A stretch of 7,556 bases of DNA from Caldilineae bacterium (lineage in GTDB: Bacteria > Chloroflexota > Anaerolineae > J102): contig DUEF01000027.1 of NCBI GenBank assembly GCA_011176555.1, forward strand, positions 4,255 through 11,810, read 5' to 3'. The position numbers were made by a program, and so were the translations under genes. Positions 1 through 6,127 of the stretch are shown in pieces (within the stretch, counting starts at the first letter, position 1; each line of letters starts with the position of its first letter). Under the pieces are notes generated by a model that was given only the letters and a program-made list of their open reading frames with translations, did no database searches and had not been told where the DNA came from.

Positions 1-768
1 ACCGGCTCCGAGGTCGTGGTCCCCCGCGAGAACCTGCTCGGCTCGGTCCAGGCTCGCTTTCAGGTGCAGGTCAGCGATGGCCTGCACACCAGCTCCGATC
101 GGTCGGACGGCATCTTCACCCTGGCGCCTCTGGGGCCAACCCTCGCCATTCTCTCCCCCGGACAGGATGCCGTTGTGGCCCGCAATCAAACGCTGAGCCT
201 GCAGGCGCGGGCCTATTCCGAGCGGTCGGGCTTTATGGATGAGGGCGTGCAGTGGTGGCTGGATGAGCAAACCCTTCTGGGGCTGGGCGATACGCTGGTC
301 GTCACCGAGCTGCCCCTGGGCGTGCATCGCATCACCGCTGTGGCCGATGACGGCATGCTGCAGGCCAGCGACTCGGTGACCATCACGGTGGTGCGCGATC
401 CATCCCAGTTGCCCATCCCCGGCTCCCGCCTGCATCCCGGCGCCCCCCAGGTCGTCTTCAGGCCGCAGCAGGGGCTGAGCGAGGTCACGCTCGCGCTGAG
501 CAATGCCGTGGGAACCAACAGCTTGCGCTGGCAGATCGTGCAGCAGGACATCCCCGGTTGGTTGGGTTTCAGCAAGACGACCGGGAGCACGCCCGATGAA
601 ATCACATTCCAACTGGTGGGTGCGGACACACTGCCGCCCGGCGAATATGCTGCCCAGGTATATTTCTATTCTCCCGACGCCACAGGTGAGAGCTACGTCA
701 GCGTCTCCGCCACATTCACCATTCCCGTCCCCACGTTCAGCCTCTATTTGCCGGTGTCGATTCGATAA
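1..768 (+). CDS. C-terminal part of a secreted/surface protein with Ig-like and BACON-like domains (5' end outside window)
   Basis: The reading frame is open from the first base, so this is the 3' end of a longer gene; 255 residues are visible, and the GTG at position 16 is not a credible start. Residues 1-42 look like the end of an Ig/FnIII-type domain (VQVSDGLHTSSDRSDG). Residues 46-131 form a second beta-sandwich domain of the kind with an SPG opening, a central WW and LGLGDT, then LGVHRITAVADDG. Residues 149-241 resemble a BACON-like domain (W187LGFSKTTGSTPDEI, then LPPGEYAAQVYF). The protein ends in a proline-containing hydrophobic tail, LYLPVSIR. From memory, such YLPxxxR endings recur in secreted Chloroflexota proteins and may be a sorting or anchoring signal; that is not proven here. 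Such C-terminal domains usually follow a catalytic or binding module (peptidase, glycosidase), which would lie upstream, so the actual function cannot be read from this window. It converges on the thioesterase gene. Confidence 0.8.
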   Translation, partial: TGSEVVVPRENLLGSVQARFQVQVSDGLHTSSDRSDGIFTLAPLGPTLAILSPGQDAVVARNQTLSLQARAYSERSGFMDEGVQWWLDEQTLLGLGDTLVVTELPLGVHRITAVADDGMLQASDSVTITVVRDPSQLPIPGSRLHPGAPQVVFRPQQGLSEVTLALSNAVGTNSLRWQIVQQDIPGWLGFSKTTGSTPDEITFQLVGADTLPPGEYAAQVYFYSPDATGESYVSVSATFTIPVPTFSLYLPVSIR

Positions 769-891
769 CGTCACCCCTGCCATCCCTTGCCCTCCACTCT
801 CTACCCCTAATTCGTCTTCACCTTATCCCAACTCACGGTGTTGTCGCGGGCGGGAGCCGCACCCAGCTTCGTTGGAAGTTTGCCGGTTTAT

Positions 892-980
892 GTCATTTCG
901 ACGACCAGCGGGAGGAGAAATCTCCTGCATGATGCTTGTGTGCGATCATGCAGGGGATGTCTCACGTGCGTTCGACATGG
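892..980. repeat. Long degenerate palindrome (REP/MITE-like intergenic element)
   Basis: Bases 915-933 pair with 945-963 over 19 positions with one mismatch (919/959) and one T-G wobble (923/955), around an 11-base loop at 934-944. The core is a perfect 10-base inverted repeat, CCTGCATGAT (924-933) against ATCATGCAGG (945-954). Outer arms CATTTCGA (894-901) and TCGACATG (972-979) are also inverse complements with one mismatch, so the palindrome spans about 89 bases with an unpaired middle section. The left arm resembles, from memory, a GTCATTTCGA...GAGAAATCTC repeat scattered through many environmental bacterial genomes. It lies between two convergent genes, 40 bases beyond the thioesterase stop and about 120 beyond the stop of the surface-protein gene. 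It could therefore stop or stabilise both transcripts, but neither side has a T-run. No transposase is adjacent. Confidence 0.6.
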
Positions 981-1002
981 CGTTGAGCGACACGTCCCTC
1001 GC

Positions 1003-1515
1003 CTATTCGGTCGGGTCGGGAAACTGGTCGTGTTCACCGAAGAAGGCGGGGATGTGCACGAAAAGGCCGGTTCCCTCCACCGCGACGCTGCCCCCGACCA
1101 GGATCTGGCCCCGGGCGTAGGCCTTGCGCCCCTCCACCCGTTCCACCCAGGCCTCGGCGCGCAAAGGCGTGTGCAGCGGCACCGGCAGGCGGTAATTGAG
1201 GTTCAAGTTCGCCAACAACGCCCGCAAGCCCGATTGCCAGACGACCGCGCCCATGGCTTCGTCGATCACCGCGGCGCTGGCTCCGCCGTGCGCGTGGCCG
1301 GGCGGCCCCTGCTGCGCCTCGTCGAACTCGAATTCGGCGTAAATGCGAACAGCGCCGGGCGGCGAGGGCTTCTCATCCTCTTGCAGCATGGACGTCGTCT
1401 GCACGCACCAGACAACGCCCATGCCCTTTTCGTTCTCCGTCCCGCACACGAAACAACTGCCATGTTCGGGAAGCGGAGATGCGTTTTGATCGCAATGCGT
1501 TTGTTGTTGGGTCAT
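1003..1515 (-). CDS. PaaI-like hotdog-fold thioesterase
   Basis: A 170-residue protein that probably hydrolyses acyl-CoA (or acyl-ACP) thioesters in the cytoplasm. The hotdog signature is at residues 70-90: a GPPGHAHGG segment (HGG at 76-78, bases 1290-1282) followed by a helix containing D85-E86-A-M-G, with D85 in the position usually held by the catalytic acid. The strand NLNLNYRLPVPLHTPL (103-118) is the typical hotdog beta-strand after the helix. The N-terminus carries CFVCG (C21, C24), a motif I recall from a subset of this family, plus C8 and C37. I chose the ATG at 1515. A TTG at 1545 is in frame but lies inside the intergenic inverted repeat, and its extra ten residues are not family-like. 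Neither start has a clear Shine-Dalgarno sequence. The gene follows the RND pump on the same strand after about 100 bases and has no obvious functional link to it. The substrate cannot be predicted. Confidence 0.85.
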   Translation of the reverse strand: MTQQQTHCDQNASPLPEHGSCFVCGTENEKGMGVVWCVQTTSMLQEDEKPSPPGAVRIYAEFEFDEAQQGPPGHAHGGASAAVIDEAMGAVVWQSGLRALLANLNLNYRLPVPLHTPLRAEAWVERVEGRKAYARGQILVGGSVAVEGTGLFVHIPAFFGEHDQFPDPTE

Positions 1516-1536
1516 TGGTTTTTTGCTTTGCAAAAT

Positions 1537-1608
1537 AAGGATCAAAGATTAAAGATTAAGGGCATCCTATCGAATCTACCTTAATCTTTGATCCTTGATC
1601 CTTGATGA
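1537..1608. repeat. Heptamer-built inverted repeat between the pump and thioesterase genes
   Basis: A perfect 16-base inverted repeat pairs AAGGATCAAAGATTAA (1537-1552) with TTAATCTTTGATCCTT (1581-1596), with a 28-base loop. A second register pairs 1551-1561 with 1579-1589 over 11 bases. Both arms are runs of 7-base units. The left is GGATCAA, AGATTAA, AGATTAA (1539-1559); the right is TTAATCT, TTGATCC, TTGATCC, TTGATGA (1581-1608). The stretch is much richer in A/T than the flanking genes. A hairpin here could end or process the pump transcript, but the stem is AT-rich and only ATTTTG follows it, so it is not a standard intrinsic terminator. I annotate it as a repeat. Confidence 0.7.
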
Positions 1609-1618
1609 TTCGGTGTTT

Positions 1619-4600
1619 TTACGCTGGCGCCGCCTCTTGCTCGGGCATGGTTTCCGCAGCCTCTTTGGCCGCTTTCTTCGCCGCCCGACGTTCTTTCCAT
1701 CGATCCTGGAAATTCACCCAGATGACATAGGCCAGGGGCACGATGAACAGGGTGAGCACCGTGCTGGTGCTCATGCCGCCGATGACGGCGATGGCCATGG
1801 GCGCGCGGAAATCACCGCCGGCGCCAAGTCCCAGAGCCACCGGCACCATGCCCAGAATCAGGGAGATAGCCGTCATCAGGATGGGGCGCAGGCGCACGGG
1901 GCCAGCCAGGCGCATGGCCTTGTCCGCAGGCACGCCCTTCTCATGCTCCTTGTTGGCAAAGTCCACCAGCAGAATCGAGTTCTTGGTGGCCAGGCCCATA
2001 AGCATGATGAACCCGATCATCGCTGTCATGTCCATGGGGTTGCGAGTGAGTAGCAAGGCCAGGATGGCGCCGATGACCGATAGCGGCAGGGCCATCATGA
2101 TGATGATTGGCTGCGTGAAGCTCTTGAACTGACTAGCAAGCACCATGTACACAAAGGTGATAGCGAGGAGCAGCGACAGATAGAGATTGGCAAATGCTTC
2201 TCCTTCCATGGCCGCCTGGCCCCCCAGTTCTGCGGTGACGCCCGCAGGGAGCTGGATGGTCGCCAGCATATTTTCCAGATCCACCTCCACATCGGCCACA
2301 CTGCGCCCGGTAAAGTTGGCGCCGATGGTGGCCGTGGCCATGCGGTCGATGCGGTGGATGGAGGTGGCGCCGATGTCAGTGGTCAGGGTGGCCACGTTGC
2401 GCAGGGGCACCAGTTGTCCGGTGGGAGTCAGCAGCTTGTAATTCAGCACATCTTCCAGATTGTCCCGGTCCGATTCTTGCAGCCATACACGGATTTCGGC
2501 CTCGGGGCCCTCGCCGCGGTAGGTGGAAGCGATGTCGCCCGTGAGCAGCGTGCGGATGGTCGAACCGACGTAGGCCGGGTTCAGGCCGAACTGGGCCGCT
2601 CGATCTTCATCCACATCGATGCGCATCTCCGGCTTGCCTTCCTGCAAGTTGCTCCGCACATCCGTCAGGCCGGGGATGGCCGCGAGTTGTTGCACGGTCT
2701 GTTCCGTTCCCTGCGCCAGAGCTTCCAAATCGCCGGTCTGAGATTTCACCTCGATGACGATATCCTGTCCAGCCACGCCGGACACTCCGACAAAATCGAA
2801 AGCGCCGCCGGACAACTGAAAAGTCATGCCGGGCACATCCGCCAGTTGGGCGCGCAGCTCATCCATAACCGCACGCGTGCCATCTTGAGCGTCCGAGGAG
2901 ACCTGCACGGCAAAGGTGGCCTCCTCGGGAGCGCCTTGCCGCCCCACCGTAGTGAACACAGATTCCGTATCGGGATGCTCGATCAGTACATCCTCCACCT
3001 GTCTGGCGTGTTCATCCGTCACCTCCAGACGCGTGCCCGGGGGCATGGTCAGGGTGGCGGTGAATTCGCCCTCATCGATATCGGCCAGCAGGGTCTGGTT
3101 GATGAAGGGGAAGCTGAGGAGGCTCAGGGCCACCAGGGCCGTGGCGGCAGCCACAGACAACTTCTTGTGGTCCAGCATCCAGTTGAGCAGCCGACCGTAG
3201 GTGCGGTACATCCAGCCCTCGCCCTTCTTCTCCTCGCCTTTGCTTTCATCGATGACGGGTTCGGCCTCTTCGGCGCCGTTGATTTCGCCATCCAGGGGCT
3301 TGGGCCCGGCCTTGATTTTTTTCTTGGCGAAGAAGTAGGCGCTGATCATGGGGGCCAGGGTCAAGGCCTCGAAGGTTGAGATGATAATGGCGATGACTAC
3401 TGTCATGCCAAAATCACGCATGAATTTGCCCACAATGCCCGAAGAGAAGGCGATCGGCAGGAATACGGCGATGATCGTGGCGCTGGTGGCCAGCACGGCC
3501 AGGGAGACTTCGGCGGTGGCTTTACTGGCTGCTTCCCGCGGGGAATAGCCCATGTTGATCCAACGGAAGATGTTTTCACGCACCACGATGGCGTCATCGA
3601 TGACCAGCCCCACCACCAGAGCCAGAGCCAGTAGCGAGATCATATTCAGCGAAATGCCGAACATGTCCAATCCCCAAATCGTGCCGATGAGGATCACAGG
3701 CAGGCCGATCATGGTGATGAGGGTGTTGCGCAGGTTGCGGAAGAAGAACAATACCACCAGGGTGGCCAGAATCGCCCCCCAGACGGTGTCGCTGACCGCG
3801 TCCGCGACCGATTCGCGTACGAAGGTGGAAGAATCCGCCACCTTGACGAACTGCAACTCGGGATGCGTCGCTTCCACGTCCTTCACCGTGACGATGACGC
3901 CATCCGCCACCTTGACCGTGTTCGAGCCGCTTTGCTTGTACACGTTGATGACCAGGGCGCTGCCGCCATTGACTCGGGAGTAGCTTTCCTTTTCCTTGAA
4001 GCTATCGTGGACGACGGCCACATCCGCGATGCGAATGGGCGCGCCCCGCTGGCTGACCACCACTTGATCCAGGTCTTCCACGGTGTTGATCTTGCTTGGG
4101 GTGCGCACCAGCACATTTTTGTCACCCGCGGGTACAGGCCCGCCCGGAATGTCGTAGTTGTAAGATTGGATCGCCCCCGTGACCTGCTGCGGGGCCACAT
4201 ACTTGCCCTGCAGAGCCAGCATATCCATGTCCACCTGGATCTCTCTCTCTTCCGCGCCTTTCACCTCGGCTACGGCCACGCCGGGAACCCGCTGGATCTG
4301 GGGCTGAATTTCATTCTTGACCAGGTTACCCAGCTCGACGGGCAAATACTGGCCCGAGACGTCGGTCACCGCATAAATCATGATGGGGGTGGACGAAGGA
4401 TCGAAACGCTGTAAAATGGGGTCCATGGCGTCCGCAGGCAGCCGGTTTCTGAGCTGATCCAGCTTTTCCCGAACATTTTGTGCGGCCTTGTCCGCATTAC
4501 TGTCCATGGTAAACTGGATGATAACTAGGCTGTAGCCCTCGCCCGATTCGGATGTGATGGAATCCACGCCCGAAATGGAACTCATCTCCTCTTCCAACAG

Positions 4601-4795
4601 CTCGGTGATCTGCGACTGCGTTTGATCAGGTCCGGCGCCGGGATAGACCGTGGTGATGGCCATAATCGGGAAACTGATGTCGGGGAACAGGTCCACGGGC
4701 ATGCGGAAGAAGGACACCACGCCCAGCACCACCAACGCCGCCATGATCATGGTCGTGGCTACCGGATTACGAATGGAAAAATCCCATAACTTCAT
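1619..4795 (-). CDS. RND-family multidrug efflux pump, HAE1/AcrB type
   Basis: A 1058-residue proton-driven inner-membrane exporter, full length for the family. Its N-terminus MKLWDFSIRNPV leads into TM1 (about 14-30), and the periplasmic-side porter and docking segments are about 31-335. TM2-TM6 lie at about 336-490 and TM7 at about 549-566. A second porter/docking half is at about 570-865, and TM8-TM12 follow to about 1028. The proton-relay residues of AcrB are all present: D400-D401 in TM4 (GLVIDDAIVVREN) and K938 in TM10 (MGLATKNSILLVDFAN). Between TM6 and TM7 is a charged cytoplasmic stretch (about 491-530, bases 3325-3206), and the C-terminus is a basic then acidic Ala-rich tail (1031-1058). 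The ATG at 4795 has AGGAGA nine bases upstream and lies only 4 bases after the adaptor's stop, so the two are surely co-transcribed. An in-frame TTG at 4828 is rejected. The substrate is unknown; drugs, lipids, surfactants and signals are all possible. Confidence 0.97.
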   Translation of the reverse strand: MKLWDFSIRNPVATTMIMAALVVLGVVSFFRMPVDLFPDISFPIMAITTVYPGAGPDQTQSQITELLEEEMSSISGVDSITSESGEGYSLVIIQFTMDSNADKAAQNVREKLDQLRNRLPADAMDPILQRFDPSSTPIMIYAVTDVSGQYLPVELGNLVKNEIQPQIQRVPGVAVAEVKGAEEREIQVDMDMLALQGKYVAPQQVTGAIQSYNYDIPGGPVPAGDKNVLVRTPSKINTVEDLDQVVVSQRGAPIRIADVAVVHDSFKEKESYSRVNGGSALVINVYKQSGSNTVKVADGVIVTVKDVEATHPELQFVKVADSSTFVRESVADAVSDTVWGAILATLVVLFFFRNLRNTLITMIGLPVILIGTIWGLDMFGISLNMISLLALALVVGLVIDDAIVVRENIFRWINMGYSPREAASKATAEVSLAVLATSATIIAVFLPIAFSSGIVGKFMRDFGMTVVIAIIISTFEALTLAPMISAYFFAKKKIKAGPKPLDGEINGAEEAEPVIDESKGEEKKGEGWMYRTYGRLLNWMLDHKKLSVAAATALVALSLLSFPFINQTLLADIDEGEFTATLTMPPGTRLEVTDEHARQVEDVLIEHPDTESVFTTVGRQGAPEEATFAVQVSSDAQDGTRAVMDELRAQLADVPGMTFQLSGGAFDFVGVSGVAGQDIVIEVKSQTGDLEALAQGTEQTVQQLAAIPGLTDVRSNLQEGKPEMRIDVDEDRAAQFGLNPAYVGSTIRTLLTGDIASTYRGEGPEAEIRVWLQESDRDNLEDVLNYKLLTPTGQLVPLRNVATLTTDIGATSIHRIDRMATATIGANFTGRSVADVEVDLENMLATIQLPAGVTAELGGQAAMEGEAFANLYLSLLLAITFVYMVLASQFKSFTQPIIIMMALPLSVIGAILALLLTRNPMDMTAMIGFIMLMGLATKNSILLVDFANKEHEKGVPADKAMRLAGPVRLRPILMTAISLILGMVPVALGLGAGGDFRAPMAIAVIGGMSTSTVLTLFIVPLAYVIWVNFQDRWKERRAAKKAAKEAAETMPEQEAAPA

Positions 4796-4799
4796 CGGT

Positions 4800-6008
4800 T
4801 CATTTCTCCTGGATCGTGACCGTTGCAAACATCCCGGGCCTGAGATCGGAGGCGTCGCCGGTGGGGCGAATCGTCACAGGAATCGTACGAGTGGCGGGAT
4901 CCAGCGCCGGGGCGATGATAACGACTTCGCCGCTGAACTCGCGGTCGGGGTAAGCGTCCACGGTGATGGTGACCGGTTGCCCCAGGTAGAGCTTGGTGAG
5001 CAGCGCCTCCTCCACCGAGACGATCAATTTCACATCCTCGGACAAAAGCGCCAACAGAGGCGCGCCCGGCCCGGCCATCGAGCCTTCTGCGGCCATCACC
5101 TGGGCGACGACGCCATCGATGGGGGCTTTGACCGTGGCCTTGTCCACTTGCGTTTGCGCCAGGAAAAGGGCGGCTTCGGCCTGTTTGACCCCTGCTTCCG
5201 CGGCTTTGATCTGTGCGGGCTTGGCTCCCTGCTCCAATCGGGCCAATTGCGCCTTGGCCCCGGCCAGTTGCGCGTAAGCCCCGGCGATCATGTCGGGCGT
5301 CGCGCCCTTGAGCACTTTGTCGTATTGCGTTTGCGCCGCTTCCAGGCCGAATGTGGCTTGCTGCAGTTGGTAGGCTTCCGGCATCATGCCCGCAAAAGGA
5401 TTGCCGGCGATGCGGTCGTATTGGGCCTGGGCCAGTTTCACGGCTTCCTCGGCCTGGCGCACTTGCGTCAGCGCCAGTTTGCGGTCTTCGGCGGTTGCGC
5501 CTTGCAACGCGCGTTTGTACGCCTCATCCGCGGCTTTGACTGCGGCCCGCGCCGCTTCCAGATCGGTTTCTTCCGGATCGGCGGTGGCGAGTTCCAGTTG
5601 GGCCTGTGCGGCCTGCAACCCCGCCTCGGCCTGGGCGCGCTGCGCTTCCGCCAAAACGGTGTCGATCTGCGCCAGCACATCGCCGGCCTGGACATGGTCG
5701 CCCATCTCGACGTTCATTTGCAGGATCTGCCCCGCCACTTCGGCCACAATCGGCACCTGGGCATCTGGCAGGATCTCGGCGTTGTAGATCAGGCCGTTGA
5801 AATTGGTCGAAGTGGTGGCGCCAGCGTCGGGCGTGCTGATGACCTCGGGCGTGGCGGTGGGGGCGACGGAAATGGTCGGGGCCGGTGTGGGAATGGGCGC
5901 AGCCAGGGGGTTGGGGATGCTGCACCCGGCCAGCAGGAGTCCTGCAATCAGGAGGGCGGCGAAAACGCCCCCGCGTTTCGGGATGTTAGAGAATAGATGG
6001 TTTGTCAT
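4800..6008 (-). CDS. Lipoprotein membrane-fusion adaptor (HlyD/AcrA-type periplasmic adaptor) of the RND pump
   Basis: A 402-residue adaptor that couples the RND pump to the outside of the cell. The N-terminus is a lipoprotein signal peptide: K11R12, a hydrophobic stretch 15-28, then lipobox LAGC with C29 as the lipidated residue. A Thr/Pro/Ala-rich linker follows (about 31-65). The first biotinyl-lipoyl half is at about 84-116 (AGQILQMNVEMGDHVQAGD). An unusually long Ala/Gln-rich helical segment covers about 117-290. The second lipoyl half is at 291-322 (VKAPIDGVVAQVMAAEGS), and the beta-barrel with the membrane-proximal end is at about 325-400 (PALDPATRTIPVTI, LRPGMFATV). The helical part contains repeating units beginning GATAED (170), GATPDM (235) and GAKPAQ (261), plus a related one near 142. 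The ATG at 6008 has AGGA nine bases upstream. The pump gene follows after 4 bases. The identification is secure; the transported substrate is not known. Confidence 0.95.
   Translation of the reverse strand: MTNHLFSNIPKRGGVFAALLIAGLLLAGCSIPNPLAAPIPTPAPTISVAPTATPEVISTPDAGATTSTNFNGLIYNAEILPDAQVPIVAEVAGQILQMNVEMGDHVQAGDVLAQIDTVLAEAQRAQAEAGLQAAQAQLELATADPEETDLEAARAAVKAADEAYKRALQGATAEDRKLALTQVRQAEEAVKLAQAQYDRIAGNPFAGMMPEAYQLQQATFGLEAAQTQYDKVLKGATPDMIAGAYAQLAGAKAQLARLEQGAKPAQIKAAEAGVKQAEAALFLAQTQVDKATVKAPIDGVVAQVMAAEGSMAGPGAPLLALLSEDVKLIVSVEEALLTKLYLGQPVTITVDAYPDREFSGEVVIIAPALDPATRTIPVTIRPTGDASDLRPGMFATVTIQEK
4805..4810 (-). promoter_or_regulatory. Ribosome binding site of the RND pump gene
   Basis: AGGAGA on the minus strand, nine bases before the ATG at 4795. 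It lies inside the last codons of the adaptor gene. This fixes the pump start and supports translational coupling between adaptor and pump. Confidence 0.8.
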
Positions 6009-6017
6009 TGATGTTTA

Positions 6018-6021
6018 TCCT
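6018..6021 (-). promoter_or_regulatory. Probable ribosome binding site of the adaptor gene
   Basis: AGGA on the minus strand, nine bases before the ATG at 6008. It is a short but well-spaced Shine-Dalgarno core, and supports this ATG as the start of the lipoprotein signal peptide. Confidence 0.55.
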
Positions 6022-6025
6022 AAAT

Positions 6026-6059
6026 GGGGTTATTGGGTATTGGGTACTGGGTATTGGGG
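6026..6059 (+). other. Putative G-quadruplex-forming sequence
   Basis: Five runs of three or four G (6026-6029, 6035-6037, 6042-6044, 6049-6051, 6056-6059) are separated by loops of 4-5 bases, which satisfies the usual G3+N1-7 pattern with one run to spare. The G-rich strand is the template strand for the adaptor gene. The motif ends 17 bases upstream of the adaptor ATG, inside what would be its 5' untranslated region if the candidate promoter at 6081-6109 is used. The pattern is seen directly; folding is inferred. Confidence 0.6.
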
Positions 6060-6080
6060 TATTGACGATCAGATGCAGAC

Positions 6081-6109
6081 AATATCGAATACCCAATACC
6101 GAATATCAA
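6081..6109 (-). promoter_or_regulatory. Candidate sigma70-type promoter for the adaptor-pump unit
   Basis: On the minus strand, TTGATA (6109-6104; 5 of 6 match to TTGACA) is followed after 17 bases by GATATT (6086-6081; 4 of 6 match to TATAAT). Transcription would begin about 65 bases before the adaptor ATG, giving a leader that contains the C-rich copy of the heptamer array. The -35 hexamer itself lies within the right-hand heptamer arm, so the match may be incidental. If it is not used, the adaptor and pump would be read through from the propeller gene. Confidence 0.3.
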
Positions 6110-6127
6110 GTATCCGAACTTGACGAA

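Larger units (their letters stand above)
6026..6121. repeat. Two opposed arrays of degenerate heptamers upstream of the adaptor gene
   Basis: The left arm on the plus strand repeats GGGTATT with small changes: GGGTTATT, GGGTATT, GGGTACT, GGGTATT, GGGGTATT (6027-6063). The right arm consists of inverse-complement-type heptamers GAATACC, CAATACC, GAATATC, AAGTATC, CGAACTT (6087-6121). A perfect 11-base inverted repeat, TATTGGGTATT (6031-6041) against AATACCCAATA (6088-6098), joins the arms around a 46-base middle that includes the rest of the left array. The array fills most of the 119-base gap between the propeller gene and the adaptor gene. It resembles in form the heptanucleotide STRR repeats described in filamentous cyanobacteria. 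Its function is unknown. Confidence 0.75.

Noticed and set aside
1516..1545. Upstream TTG start for the thioesterase
   Set aside because: It lies within the intergenic inverted repeat, lacks a Shine-Dalgarno sequence, and adds ten residues not typical of the family; the ATG at 1515 is preferred.
1519..1565. Possible promoter for the thioesterase (TATTTT as -10)
   Set aside because: The -10 matches only 4 of 6 and no acceptable -35 lies 16-18 bases upstream; AT-rich repeat sequence gives such matches by chance.
838..1584. 248-codon open frame on the plus strand covering the palindrome and thioesterase
   Set aside because: It runs through an intergenic palindrome and antisense to a clear hotdog domain; no family features and no ribosome binding site were seen.
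1537..1608. Standard intrinsic terminator after the pump gene
   Set aside because: The stem is AT-rich, the loop is 28 bases and there is no proper T-run after it, so a conventional terminator call is not supported.
2354..3379. 341-codon open frame on the plus strand opposite the RND gene
   Set aside because: It is antisense to conserved porter-domain codons of a full-length RND protein and shows no recognisable motif; GC codon bias explains its length.
4796..4828. Upstream TTG start for the RND pump
   Set aside because: It would overlap the adaptor and add 11 residues before the standard N-terminus; the ATG at 4795 has a strong, well-spaced AGGAGA.
4650..5996. 448-codon open frame on the plus strand opposite the adaptor gene
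   Set aside because: Its translation is low-complexity Gly/Arg/His/Leu-rich sequence typical of the antisense of a GC-rich gene, with no domain, and it lies fully opposite the well-supported adaptor and the pump start.
6026..6121. CRISPR-like array
   Set aside because: The units are only 7 bases with no unique spacers, and no cas genes are present.
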